DNA of 64,000 nt from Chryseosolibacter histidinae (GCF_018598225.1 NZ_JAHESF010000011.1:1-64000), one strand, 5' to 3'; positions 27,260 through 35,378 are shown, counted from the first letter of the stretch. Program-made: numbers and translations. The notes: generated by a model not told the origin, from the letters alone.

Positions 27260-28063
27260 ATGAAACTGAATTTACGCAACCCTATTTGCTTTTTTGATCT
27301 TGAGACAACGGGCGTGAACATCACACATGACCGTATCATCGAAATTGCCGTGATCAAGGTGATGCCCAACGGAGAGGTTCATCGCAAAACCAACCTGTTG
27401 AACCCGGGCATTCCCATTCCGCCGGAGAGCTCCGTATTTCACGGCATTTACGATGAGGATGTGAAAGACAAGCCCACCTTTAAAGAAGTGGCGAAAGAAT
27501 ATGCGAAGTTCATTGAAGGCGCCGACCTCTCAGGTTTCAGCATCCTGAAAATGGATGTGCCCATGCTGGTAGAGGAGTTCCTGCGCGCCGGAGTTGATTT
27601 CGACTACCAGCGCAAGAAGATCATCGACGCCCAAAAGATCTTTCACCTGATGGAGAAGCGAACGCTCGCTGCCGCCTATCGTTTTTACATGAACAAAGAG
27701 CTGCAGGAGTCACATACTGCCGAGGCGGATGCAGAAGCTTCCATGGAGGTATTGCTCGCCCAGGTTGAAAAGTACGATGGACAGGACGTGACCGATATCT
27801 CCGGGAAAAAGATCGGCGAGATCAAAAACGACATGGAAGTGCTGAGCAAGCTCACCGCCGCAGACATGGTGGACCTCGCCGGCCGCATGATCAAAAATGA
27901 AAAAGGAGAAGAGATCTTCAACTTCGGAAAGCACAAAAGCAAAAAAGTTACCGCCGTGCTGAAAGAAGAACCCGCCTACTACGACTGGATGATGAACGGC
28001 GATTTCCCGCAAGACACCAAACGAAAGCTCACCGAGATCAAGTTGAGAGGATTTAAGAAATAG
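27260..28063 (+). CDS. DnaQ-like 3'-5' exonuclease with ExoX-like C-terminal domain
   Basis: 267 residues. Exo I FFDLETTG lies at 11-18 (catalytic D13, E15), Exo II FSILKMDVPMLVEEF around 95, and Exo III HTAEADAEASMEV around 153, so the DEDD set is complete and of the DEDDh type. The C-terminal 65 residues (EEIFNFGKHKSKKVTAVLKEEPAYYDWMM) resemble the small domain found at the end of exonuclease X-like proteins. Likely a stand-alone proofreading or repair exonuclease, not the replicase epsilon subunit itself. A near-consensus -7 element (TCGCTTTG, 27244-27251) lies 8 bases before the ATG. Confidence 0.88.
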   Translation: MKLNLRNPICFFDLETTGVNITHDRIIEIAVIKVMPNGEVHRKTNLLNPGIPIPPESSVFHGIYDEDVKDKPTFKEVAKEYAKFIEGADLSGFSILKMDVPMLVEEFLRAGVDFDYQRKKIIDAQKIFHLMEKRTLAAAYRFYMNKELQESHTAEADAEASMEVLLAQVEKYDGQDVTDISGKKIGEIKNDMEVLSKLTAADMVDLAGRMIKNEKGEEIFNFGKHKSKKVTAVLKEEPAYYDWMMNGDFPQDTKRKLTEIKLRGFKK

Positions 28064-28067
28064 TCCT

Positions 28068-28233
28068 CAGTCGACGGTCCACGGTTCACAGTAGTGTGGT
28101 ATGACATTGGAGAATCGTACCTCGTAAAATCGTACCTCGTACCTCCACGAAGTAGGCGGTAGGCAATGAAAAGTAGGCAAATTAAAGACACAGCAACATA
28201 CGGCTGTGGACTGTCGACCATGGACTGTGGACT
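28068..28233. repeat. Composite heptad tract between convergent genes
   Basis: Four kinds of 7-base unit succeed one another: CAGTCGA/CGGTCCA/CGGTTCA at 28068-28088, CGTACCT at 28116-28144, GTAGGCG/GTAGGCA at 28152-28179, and GTGGACT/GTCGACC/ATGGACT at 28206-28233. The first and last sets are reverse complements of each other in type, so they again form an inverted pair. Confidence 0.75.
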
Positions 28234-28245
28234 CTGCGCGCAGGA

Positions 28246-28881
28246 CTAGTGGGTAGTTTTAAACTTCTTCTCCCCTGCCGGGATGGCAATGGAAAGCTGA
28301 TTGGGAGCGGGTGGAATAGGACATGAAAACCGGGGACTGTAACTGCAATAGGGATTGTAACACTGGTTGAAATCCACAATAACATCTTCGGTTTTGGGGA
28401 TCCTGAATTCAAGGTACCGCCCCACCTCGTACGTTTCGTGCCCGTTGGTCAGGTCTGTAAAAGGAATGAACAGATAATCTTCATAACCGGGCCGTTTCAT
28501 GATCTCGGGATTCTGGTAAACCTCAAGCTTGAAAGCCTGGCTGTCGATCGAGAAGTGCACCTCACCGTATTTGACATATTCTGGCAAACGCTCGGTGGTA
28601 GTCTTCATTTTGAACAGTGGCATGTTCTCCGTTCTGACAAACTTTGCATTCACCCGGTATTTCAGATCGATCGGGTAATATTTCAGTCCTTTAAATTTTC
28701 TCCGGTCGGCAGGCAGCAAGGGCGAACCTTTCTTATCCTTAAACTCTTTCTGCTGTTTCTCGCGATGGTCTTCGATCTCTTTTCGCGCGATAGCCTCATC
28801 CTGGGCATGAAGTGCGGACAAAGAAAAGGCCAGGAGAATGAGGGTTGCTCCTGACCGGATATGTGTTTTTAGATCTATCAT
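28246..28881 (-). CDS. DUF1684 secreted protein
   Basis: 211 residues with a signal peptide (residues about 1-26, ending SLSALHAQ). The DUF1684 signature is strong at the C-terminus: FIPFTDLTNGHETYEVGRYLEFRIP, VDFNQCYNPYCSYSPRFSCPIPP, and AIPAGEKKF. Earlier the RRKFKGLKYYPIDL segment also fits. Family members are short extracytoplasmic proteins of unknown function with a conserved Asn/Tyr/Cys cluster. It is transcribed together with, or just after, the M48 peptidase gene, separated by a 29-base inverted repeat. Confidence 0.85.
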   Translation of the reverse strand: MIDLKTHIRSGATLILLAFSLSALHAQDEAIARKEIEDHREKQQKEFKDKKGSPLLPADRRKFKGLKYYPIDLKYRVNAKFVRTENMPLFKMKTTTERLPEYVKYGEVHFSIDSQAFKLEVYQNPEIMKRPGYEDYLFIPFTDLTNGHETYEVGRYLEFRIPKTEDVIVDFNQCYNPYCSYSPRFSCPIPPAPNQLSIAIPAGEKKFKTTH

Positions 28882-28893
28882 TCATTAAAGAAG

Positions 28894-28995
28894 TTGACAA
28901 TTGACAAGATGGCAATTGACAACGGACCGAGCAAATATCTCGAGCCCTTCCCAATTCTGGCAGCCCTTGTCAACTGCCCCATTGTCAACTGTCAA
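28894..28995. repeat. Inverted pair of TTGACAA heptads (potential 29-bp hairpin)
   Basis: Arm 1 (28894-28922) and arm 2 (28967-28995) are 29 bases each and match at 24 of 29 positions as reverse complements, with a 44-base loop. The units are TTGACAA and its complement TTGTCAA. Arm 2 ends at the base before the M48 stop codon, and arm 1 lies 12 bases upstream of the DUF1684 start. Confidence 0.8.
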
Positions 28996-29793
28996 CTATT
29001 TCTTATAGTACTGCATCGCTTCAGGAATGGCATCATTCAGGTCTTTGATGCGGGTGCTGTGTGAAGGGTGGGTCGACAACCATTCCGGGGGCGCGCCTCC
29101 GCCACTGTCAGACGACATCCTTTCCCAGAACTTGGGTGCTTCGTGGGGATCGTAGCCAGCCATGGCCATAAAGATCAAACCGATCTTATCGGCTTCGGAT
29201 TCGTGCTGACGTGAGAACTTGAGCATACCTACCTGCGCTCCAACACCCACCGCCTGGAACAGCAGTTGTTTGGTCAATGTGGGATTCTGGCCCAAGGCCG
29301 CCCCAAAAGTGCCCAACAGGCCATTGGCCACCATGCCCTGGCTCATGCGCTCACGGCCATGGTTCGCAATCGCGTGCGCTACTTCGTGGCCCATTACCAC
29401 GGCTACTCCCGCCTCATCTTTACAAATGGGCATAATACCCGTGTAAAAAGCCACTTTACCACCGGGCATACACCAGGCGTTGACGGTTTTAGGGTCGTCT
29501 ATCAGGTTAAATTCCCACTGGAAGCCGGCGAGTTGGGAAGAGAGGTTCTTTTCGGCCATGTACCTTTCAACGGCCTTCTGGATCTTGACACCAACCTCCT
29601 TTACCATGGCAGTCTGCCGGGCGTCGGACGAGAGCTTGGCGGTTTTAACAATTGAATCATATTGGTGATTGACAACAGGAATGATCTCCTCGTTTGAAAC
29701 CAGGTTGAGCTGCTGGCGGCCGGTAACCGCTACCGTGGCGCAGGCATACAGAATCAGACCGAGAAAAGAAAAAATTACCGCGTATCGTATCAT
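28996..29793 (-). CDS. M48-family metallopeptidase, lipoprotein
   Basis: 265 residues. Lipobox LYAC puts the lipidated Cys at 18. Zinc site HEVAH is at 136-140, with the ESEADKIG third-ligand motif at about 198-205. VTGRQQLNLVS near the start and NAWCMPGGKVAFYTGI are typical of the LoiP/YcaL/BepA group. Such enzymes degrade misfolded outer-membrane proteins in the periplasm. It is divergent from the FAH-family gene, and the two share an inverted promoter pair. Confidence 0.92.
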   Translation of the reverse strand: MIRYAVIFSFLGLILYACATVAVTGRQQLNLVSNEEIIPVVNHQYDSIVKTAKLSSDARQTAMVKEVGVKIQKAVERYMAEKNLSSQLAGFQWEFNLIDDPKTVNAWCMPGGKVAFYTGIMPICKDEAGVAVVMGHEVAHAIANHGRERMSQGMVANGLLGTFGAALGQNPTLTKQLLFQAVGVGAQVGMLKFSRQHESEADKIGLIFMAMAGYDPHEAPKFWERMSSDSGGGAPPEWLSTHPSHSTRIKDLNDAIPEAMQYYKK

Positions 29794-29816
29794 AGTACTA
29801 TTTTTAAGTTAAAGTG

Positions 29817-29824
29817 CAAATCTA
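29817..29824 (-). promoter_or_regulatory. Candidate -7 element for the M48 peptidase gene
   Basis: TAGATTTG on the minus strand, an exact match to the Bacteroidota -7 consensus TAnnTTTG, 23 bases before the ATG at 29793. No good -33 TTG is seen. It forms an inverted pair with the element at 29842. Confidence 0.45.
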
Positions 29825-29841
29825 TACAGATATTGTTTCAC

Positions 29842-29849
29842 TAGATTTG
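29842..29849 (+). promoter_or_regulatory. Candidate -7 element for the FAH-family gene
   Basis: TAGATTTG on the plus strand, exact TAnnTTTG, 33 bases before the ATG at 29883. Paired with the minus-strand copy at 29817-29824, it makes a compact divergent promoter region. Confidence 0.45.
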
Positions 29850-29882
29850 TGCCAGAATTATTTACCAAAATAAACCTATTCG

Positions 29883-30497
29883 ATGAGAATTTTCGCTATT
29901 GGCCGCAATTATGCTGAGCACATTAAGGAGCTTAACAATGAAAGGCCTGACGAACCCGTGATCTTCACCAAGCCTGACACCGCCCTGCTCCGGGCCAATG
30001 CGCCGTTCTATTATCCTGACTTTTCAAAAGACATTCACCATGAAGTGGAGCTGGTGGTACGCATCAGCAAGGAAGGCAAAAACATCCAGGAGAATTTTGC
30101 ATCCAAGTACTACGATGCCATCGGTGTTGGCATAGACTTTACGGCACGTGACTTGCAACAGAAAGCAAAGGAGAAAGGCTTGCCCTGGGATATCGCGAAA
30201 GGCTTCAACGGATCGGCACCTGTCTCTGATAAGTTTATCCCGGTATCGGAATTTAAGAACTTGAAAGATATTAACTTCAGCTTGTCGATAAATGGGGAAC
30301 TTCGGCAACAAGGAAACACAAGCCTTATGTTGTTTAACTTCGATTATATAATTTCGTATCTCTCAAGATTTTTTACACTGCGGTCAGGAGATTTAATTTT
30401 TACGGGAACTCCGAAAGGGGTTGGCCCGGTTAAGATCGGTGACACCTTATCTGCTTCGATTGAAAATGAAACATTACTGGAGTTTAGCGTTAAGTAA
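29883..30497 (+). CDS. Fumarylacetoacetate hydrolase family protein
   Basis: 204 residues, the size of the short FAHD1/YcgM-like branch. It opens MRIFAIGRNYAEHIKELN, then PVIFTKPDTALL, HHEVELVVRIS (metal-binding His/Glu), YYDAIGVGIDFTARDLQ, KGFNGSAPVS and LRSGDLIFTGTPKGVGPV. Relatives hydrolyse acylpyruvates or decarboxylate oxaloacetate; the substrate cannot be set from sequence. Its 3' end overlaps the start of the M23 peptidase gene by 32 bases. Confidence 0.9.
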   Translation: MRIFAIGRNYAEHIKELNNERPDEPVIFTKPDTALLRANAPFYYPDFSKDIHHEVELVVRISKEGKNIQENFASKYYDAIGVGIDFTARDLQQKAKEKGLPWDIAKGFNGSAPVSDKFIPVSEFKNLKDINFSLSINGELRQQGNTSLMLFNFDYIISYLSRFFTLRSGDLIFTGTPKGVGPVKIGDTLSASIENETLLEFSVK

Positions 30498-32406
30498 AAC
30501 CGTTATACTTTTCTTAACGGTTTGTCCATTTTTTTCCTCAGCACAATTCAGCCGGCCGGAAGAAAAATTTCCTGCTGGAGAAAAGTACCTGTACCCGATC
30601 AATCCGGGATATCCAGGCTCGCTTGCTGGGACCATGGGCGAACTCCGTAACACACACTTTCACTCCGGCATCGACATCAGAACCAACAACATCATCGGGC
30701 TGCCGGTGCTTGCCTCCAAAAGCGGATACATTTCACGCATCACCGTGAGCCCCTCGGGATACGGTAACGTGCTCTACATCACACACCCCGACGGAAACAC
30801 AACCTTATACGCGCACCTCGACAAATTCAGCGGCCCGGTGGCGGCCTTCGTGCTGCAGGAACAGTACCGGCAGAAACAGGGTGATGTCGACCTGTTCTTC
30901 AAGGAAAACCAATTCCTGGTGAAACGTGGCGACACCGTTGCCCTTTCGGGAAATTCAGGCTCGAGCAGCGGACCACACCTGCACTTCGACATCCGCGATC
31001 CCAACAATTTTGCGCTGAACCCTTTATTGGTAGAGTCGTTTCCCGAGATCACAGATAACCTGCCGCCGGCCATCGAAAAGATCGCCCTCAAGACCCTCGA
31101 TATTAATTCAAGGATCAACGACAGGTTTGGAAGGTTCGAGTTCTACGCACAACGCGTAGGTCAAAACTTCATTTTACCGGTTCCCATCATGGCAAGCGGC
31201 AATATCGGGGTCGAGATCCTGGCAAAGGATAAGCTGGCCCTGAAGAGCAGGTTCTACGGCGGCGTGAACTACATCGAGATGATGGTAGACAGCCAGCTGG
31301 TCTTCAATCAATCGATCGACAAGATCAACATTGCCGAGACCCGCAGCATCTACACGCTCATGGATTTTAAAACGCTGCGCACCCACGGTACACGCTTCTA
31401 TAAATTGTATGTGGATGATGGAAACGACCTTAAGTTCTATGACAAGTCGCCTGGAAGGGGAAAGATAAAGATCGATCCGGCGCGCGCCTCGAAAGTACGC
31501 ATCACCATGCGCGATACCTATGGCAACACCAGCAATGTCTCCTTCAGCCTGAAGCCCTCCGCTCCTTCCAGGAATGCAAAACTTCTCGAGCCGCTGAAGA
31601 ATGCTGTTGAATACGATATCCTTGAAAACGTAATGATGGTCTCCGCACAGCCCTGTGCTACCGACAGTAACCGGGCCATCGTATACTCAAAAGCAGGACA
31701 GCAAACCATCGGGCCCGATTACGCCAACGCATTCAGGTCAGTTTATCTGATCGACCTTCGTAAAGATATTCCTGACTCGATAGTGGTATGCGGAAAATCC
31801 ATTGTTCCGCACATCAGGGTAAGCGTTCCGCCCGGCCGTGACTATAGTTATTACAGTGACCTGATCGACATCCAGTTTCCTGATAAGGCATTGTATGATA
31901 CGGTATACCTGAACGTGGATACCCAGATCACAGCTGACAGCAACGAGGTATACACCGTGGGCCCCAGAACGGCGCCGCTGGATAAGAGCATCAGTATTAC
32001 GCTGCGGCCTGCGAAGCCACTGACGTGGGATAAGTCGCTGGCAGTTTACCGGGTGAACGGCAGAGCCTATACGTACCTGGGCGGTGGCTGGGAGAATGGT
32101 GGCATTCACTTCGCTACCCGGGAGTTCGGCCAGTTCGTGGTGCTGCGCGATACCGTTGCCCCCATCATTAAACCCGTTGGCGTGAATAATACCGCCGTAC
32201 GGTTCAAGATCCGTGATAATCTTTCAGGTATTGCTACCTTTGAAGCGAGCATTAACGGCCAATGGCTGCTGATGCACTACGATAGCAAAACAGCAACGAT
32301 CTGGTCGGAGAAGCTGAACAAGGCAGAGCCATTGAGGGGTGATTTTAAGCTGGTGGTAACCGATCTTGCGGGAAACGAAGCAACGTATACCCATAAAATA
32401 TTCTAA
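30466..32406 (+). CDS. M23-family metallopeptidase, secreted
   Basis: 646 residues from ATG 30466, chosen because it gives the signal peptide MKHYWSLALSKTVILFLTVC ending SSAQ; the longer frame to 30421 has no signal at its N-terminus. The LytM domain shows zinc ligands H66-x3-D70 (HFHSGID) and HLHFD with H173. Most of the remaining 450 residues are beta-rich and unassigned, ending in an Ig-like domain (IKPVGVNNTAVRFKIRDNLSGI, GDFKLVVTDLAGNE). Likely a periplasmic or outer-membrane endopeptidase of peptidoglycan, or a LytM regulator. It overlaps the FAH gene by 32 bases and is followed after 5 bases by the peroxiredoxin gene. Confidence 0.88.
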   Translation: MKHYWSLALSKTVILFLTVCPFFSSAQFSRPEEKFPAGEKYLYPINPGYPGSLAGTMGELRNTHFHSGIDIRTNNIIGLPVLASKSGYISRITVSPSGYGNVLYITHPDGNTTLYAHLDKFSGPVAAFVLQEQYRQKQGDVDLFFKENQFLVKRGDTVALSGNSGSSSGPHLHFDIRDPNNFALNPLLVESFPEITDNLPPAIEKIALKTLDINSRINDRFGRFEFYAQRVGQNFILPVPIMASGNIGVEILAKDKLALKSRFYGGVNYIEMMVDSQLVFNQSIDKINIAETRSIYTLMDFKTLRTHGTRFYKLYVDDGNDLKFYDKSPGRGKIKIDPARASKVRITMRDTYGNTSNVSFSLKPSAPSRNAKLLEPLKNAVEYDILENVMMVSAQPCATDSNRAIVYSKAGQQTIGPDYANAFRSVYLIDLRKDIPDSIVVCGKSIVPHIRVSVPPGRDYSYYSDLIDIQFPDKALYDTVYLNVDTQITADSNEVYTVGPRTAPLDKSISITLRPAKPLTWDKSLAVYRVNGRAYTYLGGGWENGGIHFATREFGQFVVLRDTVAPIIKPVGVNNTAVRFKIRDNLSGIATFEASINGQWLLMHYDSKTATIWSEKLNKAEPLRGDFKLVVTDLAGNEATYTHKIF

Positions 32407-32411
32407 CACCC

Positions 32412-33017
32412 ATGGCCCTGCAAGCTGGCGACAAAGCCCCTGACTTCACAGTGAACGATCAGGACGGCAACCCTGTAAAACTTTCAGACCTGAAAGGCAA
32501 AAAAGTGGTGCTGTATTTCTATCCCAAAGACATGACGCCAGGCTGCACCGCCGAAGCCTGCAACCTCCGGGATAATTACCGGTTCATGCAAAAGCAGGGT
32601 TATGAAGTGCTGGGGGTCAGCACCGACAACGAAAAGTCGCACCGGAAATTCATCGAAAAAGAAAAACTGCCTTTCCGCCTGCTGGCCGATACAAACAAAG
32701 TGATGCACGACGCTTACGGCACATGGGTGGAGAAATCCATGTATGGCAGAAAGTATATGGGCACGGCCCGCGTCACCTTTGTGATCGATGAGAACGGCGT
32801 CATCGAAGAGATCATTGGCAAAGTAGATACCAAAAACCATGCTGCACAGATCCTGAAGAACGAAGCGACAGCACCTGTAAAGGCAGTGGTTAAAGAACGT
32901 CCCGCCAAAAAAACTTCCGCCGTTAAAAAGGTGAAGAAGGCCGCACCCAAAAAGGTGAAAAAGGCTTCAGCCAAAGCAAAGCCGGCAAGGAAAGCAGCCG
33001 TAAAGAGAAAGAAGTAA
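32412..33017 (+). CDS. bcp: Bcp/PrxQ-type peroxiredoxin with histone-H1-like tail
   Basis: 201 residues against about 150 usual. Residues 1-150 are a complete thioredoxin-dependent thiol peroxidase: FYPKDMTPGCTAEACNLRDN with peroxidatic Cys 45 and resolving Cys 50, GVSTDNEKSHRKFIEK, and MGTARVTFVIDENGVIE. From about 155 to the end is a Lys/Ala/Pro-rich tail with AKK, KKVKKA and KPARKA repeats, like eukaryotic H1 or the bacterial H1-like proteins Hc1/HctA. The tail could bring the peroxidase to DNA or RNA. The frame is continuous, with no sign of a frameshift joining two genes. Its stop lies 4 bases from the convergent glycosyltransferase stop. Confidence 0.9.
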   Translation: MALQAGDKAPDFTVNDQDGNPVKLSDLKGKKVVLYFYPKDMTPGCTAEACNLRDNYRFMQKQGYEVLGVSTDNEKSHRKFIEKEKLPFRLLADTNKVMHDAYGTWVEKSMYGRKYMGTARVTFVIDENGVIEEIIGKVDTKNHAAQILKNEATAPVKAVVKERPAKKTSAVKKVKKAAPKKVKKASAKAKPARKAAVKRKK

Positions 33018-33021
33018 ACGT

Positions 33022-33978
33022 TTACTCCCCTCCCATTTTAACAGCTCCGGCCTCAACGGTCTCCGGCTCTTCCTTGTGTATAGTCCTGAATTTTTTGAAA
33101 TACTTCAGCGCAGGCGGAACATAGTTCTTCGAATTCTTCACGTCATGCTGGGGTTGTGTATAGAAATAATGCTTTACCCTGGTGAGCTCGATGATCACTC
33201 TCGCCATGATGGAGTAGATGAGTCCCGGCTCTTTATCCAGTGTTCTCGGAAGCGTCCATACCCGGATGGAGCGATCGCGCACCTGCCTGATCTTACCATA
33301 GCGCATGAGTTGGAAGCACATCCTTCCGTCTTCACCGCGGATCTTGCGATCGACAAAACCTGTTTTTAATCCGAGTTCCTTCACATAGCCCATGCTCATG
33401 CCAAGGGCGTTAATACAAGGGCGATTGATATGTCGCAGCTCGCCGACAACATCACGGAGACATTCATACACAAACAACTTCCAGCGCGGTTTGTCTTTTG
33501 TTCCCAAAAAAGAATAGCGGCCGTAGATGCACGGTGTGTTGTCGCGCTCGAGTGTACGGGTCATTTTCTCGATCCATCCGGGTGGATACATGCAATCACC
33601 GTCAGCCATCAATATGTATTTTCCCTTCGCCATCTGTTGCCCCAGTTGTCTCGCAGGTCCGCATCCGGGTTTTGTTTGTATAAAAGATTTTACGTTGAGA
33701 CGATTCAACACTTCTTGTGTACGGTCGGTTGAATTGTTGTTGATGACGATGATCTCTGCAGGAAAAGAAGTTCTGTTTCGCGACAGCGAATAAATTGTTC
33801 TTACGATGTTCGCTTCTTCATTGAACGCGGGTATCACGATCGATACAATAGGATCCTCACTTTGAATGGTTCCGAGATTTTTATTGATCTCGTAAAAAAT
33901 AGATTCAGGAAAGTCTTCAAGCTTAGTGGCAGCGAGCAAGCGCTTGTCGATCCACGAAGGGTTTTTATAAAAATACAT
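33022..33978 (-). CDS. Family 2 glycosyltransferase
   Basis: 318 residues. The GT-A core lies at about 43-260: VSIVIPAFNEEANIVRTIYSL, EIIVINNNSTDRT, GPARQLGQQMAKGKYILMADGDCMYPPGW with a DGD metal-binding site, and GEDGRMCFQL. No membrane helix or signal. The lineup resembles glycosyltransferases used for surface glycans or lipids, but donor and acceptor are unknown. It is divergent from the serpin gene and stands apart from the larger glycan cluster 9 kb away. Confidence 0.88.
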   Translation of the reverse strand: MYFYKNPSWIDKRLLAATKLEDFPESIFYEINKNLGTIQSEDPIVSIVIPAFNEEANIVRTIYSLSRNRTSFPAEIIVINNNSTDRTQEVLNRLNVKSFIQTKPGCGPARQLGQQMAKGKYILMADGDCMYPPGWIEKMTRTLERDNTPCIYGRYSFLGTKDKPRWKLFVYECLRDVVGELRHINRPCINALGMSMGYVKELGLKTGFVDRKIRGEDGRMCFQLMRYGKIRQVRDRSIRVWTLPRTLDKEPGLIYSIMARVIIELTRVKHYFYTQPQHDVKNSKNYVPPALKYFKKFRTIHKEEPETVEAGAVKMGGE

Positions 33979-34053
33979 GAGTTGATGATTTATAATTTAA
34001 ACTCGATTCGCATAAAATTTTGTACCGCAGAAATGAGTCACGCGAAACGAAAG

Positions 34054-34070
34054 TGATGTGAATCACATGA
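34054..34070. promoter_or_regulatory. Near-perfect 17-base palindrome between glycosyltransferase and serpin genes
   Basis: TGATGTGAATCACATGA, with a perfect 13-base core ATGTGA-A-TCACAT (34056-34068). It lies in the 182-base divergent gap, 91 bases before the serpin start. It looks like a dimeric regulator operator. It is not a standard CRP site, because the half-sites are 1 base apart rather than 6. Confidence 0.45.
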
Positions 34071-34160
34071 GAAAAATCATCGCGAGAAAAAAATAACGAA
34101 GCGGGCATTCCAACCTTTCAGCAAGCGGCCGTGTCTTAATAACAGACTAACACCAAATGC

Positions 34161-35363
34161 ATGAAAAAGATAATTCCATTTGTACTGATCATTTTCGTTA
34201 TGGCCTGCGAGTCCGCTCATGTCCAGCCAGACAATACGCCGAATTTACGGGCGATGTCTGCGGCAGAAGTGCAGATAACCCGAGGCGTCAACGACTTTAC
34301 GTTCGATCTCTTCAAGCGTATAGACGAGCCTGCAAAAAATTCTTTCATGTCGCCGCTGAGCGTGAGCATGGCACTGGGCATGGTTATGAACGGCACGTCG
34401 GATGAAACCCGGCAAAGCATTCTCAATACGATAGACTATTCGGAATTTACTGCCGCTGAAGTAAACCAGGCATACAAAGACCTTACAGAACTGCTGCTTT
34501 CTATGGATCGGACAGTAACCATGGACGTTGCCAATTCGGTATGGCACAATCGTAACTACGCCGTAAACCGGGATTTCGTATCCATCGTACGGCAACAGTA
34601 CGATGCCAAAGTTGAAGGACTTAATTTTTCCGCGGATGACGCGAAGAATACGATCAACAATTGGGTGGCAAACAAAACCCGTGAAAAGATCACCAAGGTT
34701 ATCGAGAGAATCGCCCCTGAAGATGTGATGTTCCTGATCAACGCTATTTATTTCAAGGGAAGCTGGGCGCAGCAGTTCGATAAAACCCGAACCAGCGTGG
34801 CACCTTTCAAGACCGTTGACGGTACATCAGTTACAGCAGACATGATGCATGCGAAAGACGCTGTTGTGCAGCTTTATCAAAATGACGAGGTGCAGGTTGT
34901 AGACGTGCCTTACGGGAATGGACAGTTCAGCTTCACCATTGTGGCACCCTTTTCAAATCTTAATGAAATGACAGGTGTTCTCGATGCAGCACAACTTACA
35001 GGCTGGATCTCCCATGCCGACAGCACAAAGATAACGCTCAGGATGCCACGGTTTAAAATGCGCTGGCAAAAGGACCTCAAAGAAACGCTTATGAGTATGG
35101 GAATGAAGATAAACGGGTTCCCGAATCTGTTTGAGTCCATCTCCGACAACCTGGAGATCTCAAAGGTTGATCACCAGGCCTATCTCGATGTGAACGAAGA
35201 AGGCACGGAAGCAGCCGCCGTAACTACAGTAGGCATTCAGTTGACTTCTGCGCCAATAGAACGCGTGATCACCATCGACAGACCCTTCCTCTTCATGATC
35301 CGTGAAAAACACTCCGGCGTCATCCTGTTCATGGGAAAACTCGTGAACCCGTCAGACCTCTAA
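34161..35363 (+). CDS. Lipoprotein serpin (serine/cysteine protease inhibitor)
   Basis: 400 residues. The lipobox VMAC gives lipidated Cys 16, so it is displayed on the membrane. The full serpin fold is present: NSFMSPLSVSMALGMVMNGT, INNWVANKTREKITKVI, LINAIYFKGSWAQQFD, LRMPRFKM, DHQAYLDVNEEGTEAAAVT, and DRPFLFMIREKHSGVILFMGKLVNP. The reactive-loop hinge EEGTEAAAVTTVG has small residues at P12-P9, the mark of inhibitory serpins. Counting 17 residues from P17 places P1-P1' near Thr-Ser in IQLTSAP, so elastase-like or similar proteases are plausible targets. It may guard the cell surface against its own or foreign proteases. Confidence 0.95.
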   Translation: MKKIIPFVLIIFVMACESAHVQPDNTPNLRAMSAAEVQITRGVNDFTFDLFKRIDEPAKNSFMSPLSVSMALGMVMNGTSDETRQSILNTIDYSEFTAAEVNQAYKDLTELLLSMDRTVTMDVANSVWHNRNYAVNRDFVSIVRQQYDAKVEGLNFSADDAKNTINNWVANKTREKITKVIERIAPEDVMFLINAIYFKGSWAQQFDKTRTSVAPFKTVDGTSVTADMMHAKDAVVQLYQNDEVQVVDVPYGNGQFSFTIVAPFSNLNEMTGVLDAAQLTGWISHADSTKITLRMPRFKMRWQKDLKETLMSMGMKINGFPNLFESISDNLEISKVDHQAYLDVNEEGTEAAAVTTVGIQLTSAPIERVITIDRPFLFMIREKHSGVILFMGKLVNPSDL

Positions 35364-35378
35364 GTGTATTAACCAACG

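Noticed and set aside
34054-34070. CRP binding site
   Set aside because: Half-sites TGTGA and TCACA are present but only 1 base apart instead of 6.
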